Of a stretch of 64,000 bases of DNA, positions 50,040-61,100 are shown piece by piece. Both the position numbers and the translations under genes were made by a program. Source of the DNA: Phymorhynchus buccinoides (taxonomy: Eukaryota; Mollusca; Gastropoda; Neogastropoda; Raphitomidae); NCBI GenBank assembly GCA_017654935.2, contig CM065710.1, forward strand, positions 28,823,334-28,887,333. The letters are read 5' to 3'. Under the pieces are notes generated by a model. The model had not been told where the DNA came from and made no database searches. It saw only the letters and a list, made by a program, of their open reading frames with translations. The number at the start of each line of letters is the position of its first letter. Position 1 is the first letter of the stretch.

Positions 50040-51130
50040 ATGTGTGTACAAAATGATCTGTGTGTGAATGAGTTTTCTTTTGCATTTGTACAAGCGGAAA
50101 AAGTATGTGTACAAAGTTAAAGGGGCACCCTGACGGATGAGTTTTTGTAAGAAACACGTAGAGATCGCCAGGAAAACACCCTTTATAGAGATTGCAACAC
50201 TCGCTTTGCTCTGGTTTCTTAAAGAAACAAACCGTCGAATCGGTGATTCCTCCTTGGCGGCGGTGCTGGAAGTCAAATTCTTTCACCCAAAGAGAACGTG
50301 TTTGCCAGCAAATTGTTTGCACAAACTTTTCGCAATACAAGCCTTTTTATTTTTTATTTTATTTATTTTATACAGTTTATCTAAAGGAGTTTCGCTCACA
50401 ACAAAGGAAATAGCTCCTTTTTTTTTTTACTCCACTACAAAAAAAGAAAACGCTTCAACCACAATGAGTGACCTCCACCCACCCCATCCAAAATGGGTAC
50501 TCTCTCCGGCATCTCCGCCAAGGAGAAATCGCAGTTTTGACGGTTTGATTTATAGGAAACCAGAGTGTTCCTATCCTTGAAAAGGCTGTCTTTCTGATGA
50601 TCTCCATGTGTTTCTTGCAAAAAACTCATCCGTCAGGGTCCACCTTTAAGGAATGAGTGGGGGGAAAAGTTGTCAAAATTAAAATTTAAAAAAAGTGTTT
50701 GATCTGACATCTATCTGATGTGGTTGTTCTAAGTTTATGTTGAAGTTTATGTGAGAAAGGGGGTGGTGGTGATGATGATCGTTAAGAAACACACACACAC
50801 ATGCATGCGTGCGCTGCACACGCATACACACGCACACAACATGCCTACTTTATTGTTCATCTATGAAATAGAAACACCCGGAGGTGCTAATGGGACCCAG
50901 AGAAACCAAACGAAACAAAAAATAATAAAACTGTTTTAACAACCTGGTTGAAACCCCCTTTCCCAATTGCATAATCCGCCCCTTCAAACCCACACAAGCG
51001 CGCACATAAACAAAAAGCATACACACATGTACATGAAAATAGCAGCATCTAGCCTAGGCCATTTGCACACATTCCATCGTACAATCACGCACGCACAAAC
51101 GTACATGGTGCACATGTGTAGAGTGTAGGT
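50040..51130. other. Intergenic; one weak foldback
   Basis: Complementary words AAAGGGGCACCCTGACGGAT and ATCCGTCAGGGTCCACCTTT at 50119-50138 and 50627-50646, with TTTTTGTAAGAAACACGTAG against CATGTGTTTCTTGCAAAAAA, mark a foldback element of about 530 bp. The rest shows CA runs near 50790 and no gene. Confidence 0.55.
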
Positions 51131-51135
51131 GTAGA

Positions 51136-51512
51136 GTGGCACAGTGGTATCGCGTTCGCTTCGTGTCAAGTAAACCCGAGTTCGAACCTGGGTACAGGGG
51201 ATTTTTTCCTCTCATTCTGCACTAGGCCTTAACGGTCTGAACGTGGAGTTTTTCGGATGAGACGATAAACCGAGGTCCCGTGTGCCCATGCACTTAGCAT
51301 ACGTTAAACCCAGTGGCAACGAAAAAGTTGTCATTTGGTCAAAATTTACCCCCCCCCCCTCCCCCTCCCTCATCAGTGATAAAAAAATGCAAAAAAAAAC
51401 AAAAATTGGGTGGCGCGTCTCTGGCTGCGACGCGCTCTCCAGGTGGGAGCAACCCGAATTTCACAGAGACGCCTCTGTGACTATAAAGTACCTAATACCT
51501 AATACCACATAG
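51136..51512 (+). repeat. tRNA-derived SINE, family A, full length
   Basis: GAGTGGCACAGTGGTATCGC (A box), CCGAGTTCGAACCTGGGTAC (B box), body and shared tail ending CCTAATACCTAATACC. Best copy for deriving a consensus. Confidence 0.88.
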
Positions 51513-51684
51513 AAAATCTGTTAGCTTGCACAGCATATGAGATGTGCATATGTGCACAAACTCGCGTGCATTTGCACACGCATTTAGACCTAGGGCTTAC
51601 ACGCATGGTCCCTATATGCACATTCTCTCTCTTGATCTCGATTTCTCTCTCTCTCTCTCTCTTGATCTCCATCTCTCTCTTTGT

Positions 51685-51924
51685 TTAAAACCCTTTCATC
51701 GCCACTGTCGCCTCTTGGCACCACAATGATTTAACACCCATGAGGCATCAAATGAGGGTCTGTTATCCAGTGAACTTATGTTCTTAATTTTGGGAGGCAA
51801 GAATAGGCCCTATTCTATGCATGTCACAAAGGAATCCCCAATATTGCAGGCGAAATCTTTTCTCTACCCAGGTAAGTTCAATGGAAAGTTTTGTCTAAAA
51901 AATGGCTGGCATTGAAAGGGTTGA
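51685..51924 (+). mobile_element. TTAA-type MITE (P1 family)
   Basis: AAACCCTTTCATCGCCACTG to GGCTGGCATTGAAAGGGTT. Same interior words as P1 (CAAATGAGGGTCTGTTATCC). The flanking TTAA copies are mutated. Confidence 0.7.
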
Positions 51925-52159
51925 ACTTACTATGCAACCATCTGAAAACAAGTCTGTGGTTTGGGGTTTGGCTGTGCTTTTAGACAAAACATTCAAGGTT
52001 TGTTATTTGAATATGCTTGTATGAAATTGTGTATATGTCCATGTGCTAAACAGCTTTGTTGAACTTGTTTGTGCGCATCCACGCAGTGTGAAATCATATT
52101 TGTCCTAAAATATTCTGTAATCACTCCAAATGAAAACAATTGTTCAGTGTTCAGTGCTC

Positions 52160-52174
52160 TCTCTCTTTCTCTCA

Positions 52175-52269
<95 letters not shown>

Positions 52270-52270
52270 C
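52160..52270. repeat. CT microsatellite
   Basis: (TC)n with two TTTC interruptions. Confidence 0.97.
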
Positions 52271-52827
52271 AATTTTCTTACCCTGGTTTTCGCCTTTAGA
52301 ACCTTCGATGTATGTGGGGGAGGCTCTCTACTTGATTACTTTAAGATCGGAATACACGTTAGCATTTTTCACTCTTCCCCCATGGCAGCACAGCGATACA
52401 CTTTTCATAAAAATCACTTGCATAATGCATATCACTGTGTTGTCATGGGGAAACAGTGAAAAATGTTAACTTGTATTGAGACCATTATTTAGCATCTTTC
52501 AGTCACACAAAAATAAAAATCCTTCCATTTTTCAATTCTTCCCTTTGATCTTGATCTTGATGAGGTTCGTCGCCGGGCAGGATCCAATTCTGGATATAAA
52601 CGCCAACGTGGGGAAAAACTGGGGAGAGCACCTAAACCTATTGATCCCTAACTAAAAAAAAAAAATTTAATATTAAAAAAAAACAAAGGGGGGGAGGGGG
52701 GTTATGATCGCGGGCAGGCTACAACGTTTCACTTTTCATCCAGCTGAAAAATAATTTTGTGTTCTGTTCTTTTTTTCCCTTCAGTCCTTTCTTTAGGCTA
52801 CTTTCTTTTGTTTGTGTGTGTGGGTGT

Positions 52828-52853
52828 GGGGGGGGGGGGGGGGGGGGGGGGGG
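52828..52853 (+). repeat. Poly-G run of 26
   Basis: Uninterrupted G tract preceded by GTGTGGGTGT. Confidence 0.95.
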
Positions 52854-53002
52854 AGGGGGCCCGCAAATGCCGGCCATGGCCGGACCGCTTGCTACGTCCT
52901 TGAAGGATGACTACCGTGCGGAAATACCATGCGCACTCCGTAAATAGTGGAAAAACGAAAGATACAAATTTAAGGGGAATTCGAACACGTGCGCAAATCC
53001 TT

Positions 53003-53035
<33 letters not shown>

Positions 53036-53193
53036 AGGGACTGGCTTCTGCCTAAGCCTCATGGCTTATAATATGTCCCATCCTTTCCCTTCTTTCTTTG
53101 ACTTATTTGCGGATTATCCGCATATGTGTGTACACGGTCTTAGTCTGAAAAGAACGTGTATTTTAGTAAGAGTTTTGTTTCGTTTGTTTGTGT

Positions 53194-53195
<2 letters not shown>

Positions 53196-53244
<49 letters not shown>
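53196..53244 (+). repeat. Poly-G run of 49 upstream of COX7C
   Basis: Uninterrupted, from TGTTT to CTTTTTTTC. It ends 137 bases before the COX7C start codon. Such runs are length-unstable and can form G-quadruplexes; the exact length may not be reliable. Confidence 0.92.
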
Positions 53245-53339
53245 CTTTTTTTCTTTTCTTTTCCAGACAGTTTTTAGTAGACTGCGGGGTGTATACAGCG
53301 GTGGACTGGGACCATCATAAAAAATAAAAGTCCGTCGAA

Positions 53340-53381
53340 CGTGACTTCCGTTATACCCTCGTCTGCCATTTATCCAACAAC
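53340..53381 (+). promoter_or_regulatory. COX7C leader with an ETS/NRF-2-type site
   Basis: GTGACTTCCGTTATACCCTC contains ACTTCCG, the reverse of the CGGAAGT core bound by GABP/NRF-2, which regulates many nuclear cytochrome oxidase genes. Pyrimidine-rich TTATACCCTC may be the start region. Inferred from motif and position only. Confidence 0.45.
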
Positions 53382-53477
53382 ATGGTGTTCGGACAAGTAG
53401 CCCGTTTGTCGAGAAACTTCAGCACTTCTGCTGTCGTCAGGAGTCAAGGATGGCAGCAGTATGGCATCCCAGGAGCA
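53382..53477 (+). CDS. COX7C: COX7C exon 1
   Basis: Starts at ATG 53382 (context CAACATGG) and ends phase 0 at GGAGCA|GTATGT. Encodes the mitochondrial presequence and QGWQQYGIPGA. Confidence 0.9.
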
Positions 53478-56400
53478 GTATGTATTGTTGCTTATTTATT
53501 GCCCATTAATGATTGCTTTACTTTGAAATTTGGCTGAACAGTTGACAAAAAAATAGCAACGAACTCGATAAAATGCGTGAAGGTCATGACAATTTTGAAT
53601 TTGACATTCGTAATCGATGATCGACGATTCCAGTGATTTCTAGTATATTCTACCCTTTCAACGGTCAAGCTTTAAAATAAATCACTTGTCCGTTTACTGA
53701 TTTAGCTCTCTTTATTGTCAAATCGTAAGCCATGCTACATTCTAGACAGATGTAGAACAGTTCTGAGTTTTAGGGAAAATGTTTGGTAGGCCTAAACTAA
53801 GATGCAGATGAGATTTGAGATCAACACTCACTGACGGACCATCACTGACACTGTGTGACAGTGTCACAGTCTTGGTTCATTTCGTTCTTTTTGTCTTGCC
53901 TTTATGATTTATCTTCAAGTATTATTGAAAACAGTGACGTACCGAGGATAAAAAAATGATAGGATAAACAATCCTGAAACAAGAGAAACCAAATGACAAT
54001 GAAACCTTGAAAAGGTCAAGGTCACGGTTCAACTTCAAGATGGAGACTGCTAATTTTTGTCTGTGAAGTTTCGGTTTAGTTTTTCTGAGAAAGAAAGCGT
54101 TTCCGGTTTCAGAAAAATTCTACCTGTGGCTTATTTAATTTAAGTTATTATTGGCCCTGCAGTAGCCAAAGGAGCATATCCTATGGAATTGTTAAGAATT
54201 ATTTCCAAACGAAGTTTGAAATATTCCTGGGTTGAGACAGTTTTTCTAGACGACGGTCGCCGCACACATTTATAACTGTTACGCCAAAAGGGGTCTAAGA
54301 AACACTTTAGAAAACGTTTTCGAAAGAATATTGCAAGCTCTTGTCTGATTGGTCCCCCAAAAGTATTATTTTAACCAAACTTTAATGGACCAATCAACAA
54401 CAAGAAATGTATTCACCCCATGCAAGTCACATGATAATTCGCCAAGAAATACTTTGGGAGTAGCCACAAAACGTTTTTGGCAAAAGAGGTGTTTCTTATA
54501 ACCGTTTTTGCCGATTTGCGCTTAGGCTACGTAACGTTATCCCTTGAGAAACGACCCCCTGGTTTGAACTCAGACAACTGAGTTAGTGAGTACTCTCTCT
54601 CTCTCACTTTTCAGTGTATTCATTTTCCGACCGGCAACCTTCGCAGTTTCGGTCTGCAGCACTTTTGACATTTTTTTGTTTGACTTTCTTTTCTACATGC
54701 ACCGTAACTGATCTCCATTGCACTAAGTTCTGGCGTTCTGCTAACATTGGTTAACCCAAGGCATTTATTTTCTTCTAATTGTTTGTGGTCTGTTCAGGTA
54801 AGTGAAATTGAATGCAGAAATGTTTGACTGAGTATCTACATCTACTGGTCTACAGCCAGTACAGGGCTCCCAGGGACCCCCATTTGGGGGTCTATGAAGT
54901 ACTAAAATTCTAAAAGACCCTCTAATTCTAAAAGAATGCAGGGGGTCCCAGGGAATGAGATGCACTAGAAAAAAATCTGTTTAGCATTCGCAGTGCCACT
55001 GGGACCCTCTATCCCGCCTCTAGGACCCTCTATACTGTAAGTGAAGGAGTCCCTGGGACCCCTTGTTTTGCGGGATGATTGGGAGCCCTGAGTAGTTTAC
55101 TTTTGATTTGATGTGAATCACATTCACAATGTCAGGTAGCAGGAGCAGGCAAAACAAATTCCACCCAAAACGAGTCTCCAAAACCTACAAAGGGTAATGA
55201 CAAAAAAGAGAACTACAAAGGAATTGAGTGTTACATGTGTAAACCCTGGTTTCACCGTGGCTGCTGTGATCTCACATGATCAGTTTACATGTCCGGGTCA
55301 AGGGGTTAATTACATGGTGTGGCTGTGTTTCAAATGGTGAGTCTGGTAGATCTGAGGTTTCCACACGCATGGAAATCAAGCTGGATACCAGGATAGTGTG
55401 TTGAGAGAGATCAAGGGCTTAACTCTTCTACTACCAAGTATTACTTAGACTGTTTACTGTTGAGCACCAAGTAATTTTTGCAGCTGCACTGATTTTCGCA
55501 CACACTCACTTTAAAAATTCATTAAAAATACTTGCTCGAATCATCACTAAAAATTCCCTGTCGATCTGCTGCTGCAAACCCAAGATCATTCAGCAGCTCT
55601 TTTTTTATTCGCCTAAGTTCAGATTCTGCCACTTCTTCCACAGTAAATCCAGTGAATGCTTCGTCATCACTGTCGCCATCTTGTAGAAGTTCACGCCAAA
55701 AGTCATCGTCAGTTTCCATCGTCGAAAACGCGACGAAAATCGATTGAAAATTGCAAAATTTAGCCTACAAATGCAGATGGCGGAAGATTGTGCTTTCCCT
55801 GAGCGAACTGCGCATGTCACGGAAGTAAAGGATGTGATGTCACTTCATATAAATAGCGCAAAGGGGGACACCGGAGTTTCCCTAGTATCTGGCAGTCAAA
55901 CCCGCCCATGGCTAGCAACGGTAAACAGTAAACCGGGCGGTTCAACCCACCGACGGCAGCAGAAGAGTTAAGAGAAAGGTTGGATTCTTTTAAAAAGAAA
56001 CATTCAGCATGCAGTGTTGATATAATCGAAAAAAAAATAATTGAGACAGTTAAAATCAAACTCAAAAGTAGATGAATACAAATAGACAGATGGCTGAAAC
56101 TAGTGGAAAAGAAAGCTTAAGATTATTGTGGCTAATCTGCCTGAAAGCGAACTGGAGACAGCTGAGAAAAGAAAGCAGGATGATAGGGACAGGGTTAGAA
56201 AACTCATTGGGAGGATAAGTGATGAAGTGAAGGTGGAGGAGGTGGATGACCCAGTCAGACTGGGAGCTGTTCGAATCGGCAAAGAGGCAAAACCCAGGTT
56301 GCTCAGACTGACTGTCAAACGTGAGGACACCAAGAAGAAAATGAGAAATGTAGGCAGTCTCAACAGAGACGTCCCTCCTAAAAACTGTGCATGAATGATG

Positions 56401-59400
56401 GATCAGATGCCAAAGGAAAGGGAGAACATAAAGAGACTAAAAGAAGAATTGAAACTCAGAAAAGAACGGGGAGGGGACCAACATCTCATAAACTACAGAG
56501 AAGGGAAAATTGTGGTCAGGCAGGCGAAATCAGACAGAAACACAGTAGACTGAAGACAAAACGCCCTCTTGTGCATCAGCTCAGGCTGCAGCCGAGAAAG
56601 GGGCTGACAAGACCGACCAACATTGACCCAAGGAAGGGACACACACTGTACATAATGTCAATAATCCTGTTTGTCGTGAAAGTGTTTCTAGTTCATTTTC
56701 TAATTCTTCTTGTGCTTTTGAAGATTGTTGCAAAGTTATGTACAGTAATGTTGATAGCTTATTAAATAAAAAAGATGAATTACTTGTAAGATTATCTGAT
56801 GTAACAGTAAATCCAAATTTAATCTGTTTGACAGAAATTCTTCCTAAAAACCAAGTCTATTCGATTATTTTCGTCAGAATCAAAGATTTATGATTTAAGA
56901 AACAAAACAACTGCTTGAAGCGCTACGAACTTGGCATTAAACGGTCGCCATTTTTACGGGAATTCCCCATGGTTTACGGCAACACTGATCGGCGACGCTG
57001 AATTTAGAGGGTTTACGTTTGTTTTTCCTTGCTGATTATTTTTATTTTTTCTAACGTTTTGTGGCATGAAAATAATCCTAAGCTGATTCTAACCCTATCC
57101 CTTACCCAATGAAGTACAAAAGTTGAGCGGAAAAAAGCTGCAATTTTGGATACGCTCGTGGGATTTAACACACACACAAAATCAAGAAAACATAAAAATT
57201 GAAGAAATCTAGACTCTAATTTTTGGGAGGTAAGGATAGGCCCTATTTTATGCATGTCACAGAAGAATCCCCAATATTGCAGACAGAATGTTTTCTCTAC
57301 CAGATGGAAAGTTTTTAGCTGAAAAATGGCTGGCGTTGAAAGGGTAAAAGTTAAAACAGCAGATCCCCACTGAGTTTTAAAACCCTGTTAAGTGTTATGC
57401 TGTATTTCTCTCTTATCTGTCATCTCTTTTCCTGCTTTCATTCATGTTTCTTCTCGGGTTTACTAGCCTAGTTACTCCCAGTCCCAGCATATATTATATG
57501 TGGTTGAACCTCCCCGGTTCCAAGACATAATAATCAGCCGTGGATTGTGGCCACGCATCAAGAAGAAGAAGAAGACCAGGCGTATGAAAAAGATAGTGAG
57601 CTTTATATGAATTTATCGTTTGTTTCTTCAGAAGTGACAGATTTCTCAACCCCCAAAGAAATGATCATGAGGCGCATTTTCACACATTTAATATTGAATT
57701 TGTCAGCACTTAACCGTGCCAACACTTAATCTTTGCACCACGATGATTTAACACCCCATGTCACTAAAAAGCATCAAACCAGGTTCTGTTATCCAAAGAC
57801 CCTATTCTCTTCATTTTCGGAGGTGGGGATATAAGGCCTTACTTTAAATATGACATAGAGGAATCCCCAATATTACAGACAGATTTTTTTCTCTGCCCAG
57901 GTACGTAAGCTTAATGGATTTTTTTTGATGAAAAACGGCTGGCGGCGAAAGGGTTAAACAGGTTCAAAAGGTGATGTCACTCGTGTCATTGCGTAACAAA
58001 TATTTGTGTGTGTGTGTGTGTTTCAGAACCTGCCGTTTGACATCAGCAACCAGTACAAGCTGACCCTGTACTTCGCCCTGTTCTTCTCCAGCGGCTTTAT
58101 ATGTCCTGTGTATCAACATGTGTGTGTGTGTTTCAGAACCTGCCGTTTGACATCAGCAACAGGTACAAGCTGACCCTGTACTTCGCCCTGTTCTTCTCCA
58201 GCGGCTTTACGGCGCCCTTTTTGCTGGTGCGACACCAGATCCTGAAGAAGTGAGCCGCCACAGCATGCTCCACGCCTAGGGGGTGAGTTGGCATCCCAGC
58301 CAGAGTTTAGTTATAGATTCTCCCCCATGGGGATACTGGGGGGTGTTTCATAAAAATAGTTCCTCCACCTTCTGGAAGTTCTGTGCTTGAAACTTCCTCT
58401 AATCTGCCACTCTCTTTGACTCTGCCTTTTCCCTTTGCTTTCTATCTACTGTCTTTCTGACTCATTCTCCTGCCTTTTTTGAAAAACATCTTCCAAATAA
58501 TGTTTCTTCTTTGAGCTCCTCCAAAATCGGAATGTGTCGGCTGTACGCAGCGGGGAGACCAGTGAAAACTGAAAATCAGACACATACGTACCTTACCCAT
58601 TGTGGCCATTTGGCCTGGGAACGCAGAAGAAGAAGAAGTTATAGATTTCAGATGCTAGTTCTCTTAATCATACTTCCAGCTTTCGCTTCGATTATCACAT
58701 TTTTGCCTGGCACAGATTCTTGTTTACACTTCTACAGCACCAGGTTGAAGACATAAGTCGAAAATGTGTGCTCTCAAAGGGGGTGTTTGGCGAATTATTG
58801 ACCAAATTTCAGATGTGTGTCTCTTCCCCCCAAAGTCGGAGTGTGGCTGCGCACATGGCGGGGTAATAATTATAAAAAAACGTTCACACGCGTAATGTTC
58901 TCATCCGTAGCTGATGCACTTGTACCATAGTGTTTCAAGTGCTTCTGCGATTGGGATGATCCCTGGAGTCTTTTAGCCAGGGTACGACAACAACGGATGT
59001 GTGTCTCTTGAGTCCAAGGTTCAAACCTCTCAAAATGAGTCTCATTGGAGGTTAAGGGTTTTAGACCATTTCGCCACTAAATGTATCAAATTTGTACCTG
59101 GCGCGCAGTAAAAGTTATAAAATAAGACTTTATATAAAAAAAACTCTCTATACCGATTGGTTCCCCCACAACGAACCACTACAAAAGCAAAGTCAGGGGA
59201 AAAATTGTGGTCTAAGGGAGCGAAGCGAGTTTAGAAGTGACCAAGGTATGGTGTGCACACAGATTTACTTCCCTTGAAGTTGAAGCAAATGCATCAAATT
59301 GACTGCTATCTATTAAGTCCGGACATATATGTCTGGAACGACTTGAATGAGTTAAACATACATTACATGGGTTTGTCAATTGACTTGTCAGTGTACTGGT

Positions 59401-61100
59401 GGTAAAAAAATGAAAGGTCCCATAGCCTATCGGCTGTAGGGGCAGTGAACTGTTGGATGTTCACCGTGTCAAGGGCACAGCATTGGGGCATGTGGGTGGA
59501 TGCCTCGTGCCTCCATCCGGGGAGCTGGACGACCCCACCCCCTCCACAAGTCTCTTTTCCCTTTGCTTTCTATCATCTACTATCTTTCTGACTTACTGGC
59601 CCATTCTCCTGCCTTTAAAAAAAAAAAATCTTCCAAATAATTTTCTCTCTAGTTTGAGCTCCTCTGAAATTGGAATGTGTCAGCTGTACGCAGCGGGGAG
59701 ACCAGTGAAAACTGAAAACCGGACACATGGCCATATGGCCTGGGAACGCAGAAGAAGAAGAAGAATGTGCACTACATCATGGAAGGCAGAGCCCATCCCT
59801 CTCCTTCCACCACCTTTAATCTTCCCTGAACGAATCAGGTACCCAATTCACTGCTGGGTACCGGCAGTTGTACAATGTCATGTAGATGTGTGGGTTTTTT
59901 TACCACTTCCTGCTTCATTTAAGCAACAATTTATTTCATTCAGTTTCAAACATTCAACCATAAGATAAATGGCACTCTCTTCCGTGGTCTGGTCACACTC
60001 TCATAGGTGCAACTTTTCCTGCTATACAAGGATTTCCTGTTTTTCAATTTTACCAGAAAAGGACACTCCTTTTTTTAAAATTTGTCAAACAAGATCTTTG
60101 TGTGTTTACTGCATTTTTCAAGCACTTTAACCCTTTCACCGCCAGCCATATTTCAGCCAAATATTTCTGTTAAATTTACAGAGAGATTGAGAGAGAGATT
60201 GAGAACAAAATCCATCTGCAGAATTGGGGATTCTTTTGTGACATATTATATAAAATAAGGTCTGTCCTTACTTCCCAAAACTAAGACAAATGGGTCTTTG
60301 GATAATAGACCCCAATTTGATGCCTTTTAGTGACACAGGTGTTAAATCACTGTGGTGCTAAAATGCGACTTTGGCGGTGAAAGGGTTAAAATAAGCATTT
60401 GTATAAATTGGAAAAAGCAAACTAAAATACCTTCATAAATCAATTCTTGCTTCAGCTGCAGGGGGACATTACCCCTGGACCCCAGCCTTTCAGGTTTTTT
60501 CATTTTGTGTCGTTGCACCCATGCACTTTAGTGGACCAGCATACTGAAGAACAGGTACGTGTACCACCAAAAACAAAGGATAATTCGCAATAATTTTTAT
60601 TGTCCCAGTTTCATAATCCTTTTTCAGTTTTTGCGAAACTTTTTGAACTCTCAAAAATATTTCATCATATAAATTTTCAGTCCTTTCTTCTTCTTCTGCG
60701 TTCCCAGGCCATATAACCATAATGGGTATGTGTCCAGTTTTTCAGTTTTCACTGGTCTCCCCGCTGCATACAGTCGACACATTCCAATTTCGGAGGAGGG
60801 GGTCCTTTCAATTTTGACTAACTAGATTTATATTGTATTTTATGAGACATTTAATCATTGAAGATTGAATAATCATTTGTGTGTATGCATGTGTGTTTAT
60901 GCAGGTAAAAGCCACAGCGGCAGACAGCAGCGCAAAGAAAATGAGACAAAGGATCGCCGTGGAAACCATCCCATAATGCACTTGTTGTCCTCAACATCAT
61001 GGCGCTAGCAGTCCGGCGCTGTGGCTGGTTTTTGTTTTTTTAGTTCACGGAGTTAATGTTTTCGTCTGTTAGTTTTGTAGTATTTTAACAATAAACTCAA
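53382..61100 (+). CDS. COX7C: Cytochrome c oxidase subunit 7C (COX7C), two coding exons and a 3'UTR exon
   Basis: Small nuclear-encoded subunit of respiratory complex IV in the inner mitochondrial membrane. Exon 1 53382-53477 (32 codons), intron 4.66 kb, exon 2 58137-58253 (38 codons plus TGA), so 70 residues against 63 in human. Residues 1-25 are a basic, Ser-rich presequence (MVFGQVARLSRNFSTSAVVR). The mature part has NLPFDISNRYKLTLYFALFF as membrane approach and helix, then FTAPFLLVRHQILKK, nearly the human ATPFLVVRHQLLK end. After the stop, a donor GG|GTGAGT at 58282 could join AG| at 60904, leaving a 3'UTR exon with AATAAA at 61090. Confidence 0.92.
53480..54855. other. COX7C intron 1, unique-looking part
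   Basis: No repeats or exon-like frames recognised. GTTTCTTATAACCGTTTTTG near 54490 and AGAAACACTTTAGAAAACGT near 54297 hint at a decayed foldback. Confidence 0.4.
54862..55090 (-). mobile_element. MITE-E copy 3
   Basis: CAGGGCTCCCAGGGACCCCC to TGATTGGGAGCCCTG; the reverse orientation of 29012 and 31135. AGTA flanks both sides (54857-54861 region and 55091-55094), so the target duplication is 4-5 bases. Confidence 0.85.
55419..55971 (-). mobile_element. piggyBac-like element, deleted, with transposase N-terminus
   Basis: TTAA at both edges. Ends CTCTTCTACTACC and GGCAGCAGAAGAG (complement CTCTTCTGCTGCC), 13 bp with two mismatches. The interior encodes a 65-codon acidic ORF typical of a piggyBac transposase N-terminus. 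545 bp between the target sites, within COX7C intron 1. Confidence 0.75.
55522..55719 (-). pseudogene. N-terminal piggyBac-type transposase fragment
   Basis: Encodes METDDDFWRELLQDGDSDDE, AFTGFTVEEVAESELRRIKK and a short tail to the stop. The acidic start and F.GF..EEV motif resemble piggyBac transposase N-termini; the DDD catalytic domain is absent. Could instead be a chance acidic ORF, but the TTAA ends favour this reading. Confidence 0.5.
56060..56890 (+). mobile_element. LINE fragment: ORF1 (frameshifted) and start of ORF2
   Basis: Frame at 56128: NLPESELETAEKRKQDDRDR, DPVRLGAVRIGKEAKPRLLR and VKREDTKKKMRNVGSLNRDV, the C-terminal RRM/CTD-like text of LINE ORF1 proteins. The frame then shifts near 56385-56395 and continues MMDQMPKERENIKRLKEELK to GKIVVRQAK. 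At about 56720-56880 an ORF2 start reads YSNVDSLLNKKDELLVRLSD and NLICLTEILPKN, the endonuclease N-terminus, then it stops. 5' and 3' truncated. Confidence 0.75.
57210..57345 (+). mobile_element. P1-family MITE, right part
   Basis: GTAAGGATAGGCCCTATTTT to GGCTGGCGTTGAAAGGGTAA. Matches the right half of 51685-51924. Confidence 0.65.
57720..57957 (+). mobile_element. P1-family MITE
   Basis: TTAATCTTTGCACCACGATG to GGCTGGCGGCGAAAGGGTTAA, with TTAA at both edges. Confidence 0.7.
58010..58136 (+). pseudogene. Upstream partial duplicate of COX7C exon 2
   Basis: 58027-58101 repeats the first 75 bases of exon 2 with one change (CAG for AGG, Q for R), preceded by the same GTGTGTGTGTTTCAG acceptor. 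It breaks at GGCTTTA and after 30 bases runs into the second acceptor. Period 110 bases, not a multiple of 3; using this acceptor gives a frame that stops within the second copy. Confidence 0.92.
58137..58282 (+). CDS. COX7C: COX7C exon 2 with stop codon and splice donor in the 3'UTR
   Basis: Phase 0 after GTGTTTCAG. Coding to TGA at 58251-58253. The final residues FTAPFLLVRHQILKK are the conserved C-terminus. 29 bases after the stop is CTAGGG|GTGAGT, a good donor. Confidence 0.9.
58315..58640 (+). repeat. Family D2 retroposon, full length
   Basis: CCCCATGGGGATACTGGGGG to the GGAATGTGTCGGCTGTACGC end and CTGGGAACGCAGAAGAAGAA tail. Confidence 0.8.
58836..58995 (+). repeat. Unamplified copy of the element behind the 124-bp array
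   Basis: AAGTCGGAGTGTGGCTGCGC and on to TTCTCATCCGTAGCTGATGC and CTTTTAGCCAGGGTACGACA. Gives the ancestral, single-copy arrangement for 27068-28860. Confidence 0.85.
59100..59355 (+). mobile_element. Family G TTAA element, right part
   Basis: AACTCTCTATACCGATTGGT to GGAACGACTTGAATGAGTTAA; matches 36370-36590. Confidence 0.65.
59440..59768 (+). repeat. Family D2 retroposon with a different 5' module
   Basis: The 5' module GCCTCGTGCCTCCATCCGGG with AGCTGGACGACCCCACCCCC also occurs reversed at 49140-49195. It joins the D body (CTTTTCCCTTTGCTTTCTAT) and ends with the D2 tail GGGAACGCAGAAGAAGAAGA. Confidence 0.7.
60000..60440 (+). repeat. Dispersed repeat J carrying a TTAA MITE
   Basis: The outer parts match 46680-46860; the MITE at 60127-60389 is absent there. 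Confidence 0.78.
60127..60389 (+). mobile_element. TTAA-flanked MITE (P1 family) with empty-site proof
   Basis: TTAACCCTTTCACCGCCAGC to TTGGCGGTGAAAGGGTTAA. At 46790-46800 the same host text has a single TTAA, so TTAA is the duplicated target. Confidence 0.92.
60690..60800 (-). repeat. Family D2 3' end, partial
   Basis: CTTCTTCTGCGTTCCCAGGC and CACTGGTCTCCCCGCTGCAT, the D2 tail in reverse. Confidence 0.7.
60905..61100 (+). other. COX7C: Probable COX7C 3'UTR exon with polyadenylation signal
   Basis: Preceded by TTTATGCAG. Contains CACAGCGGCAGACAGCAGCG and ends in ACAATAAACTCAAGTATGTG, with AATAAA at 61090-61095. No open frame continues from the coding exon; it is assigned to COX7C by the unused donor at 58282 and by position. 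Confidence 0.5.

Noticed and set aside
49139..50580. Possible genes in frames at 49139-49480 and 50137-50580
   Set aside because: They cross MITE ends and a foldback element, and show no recognisable domain.
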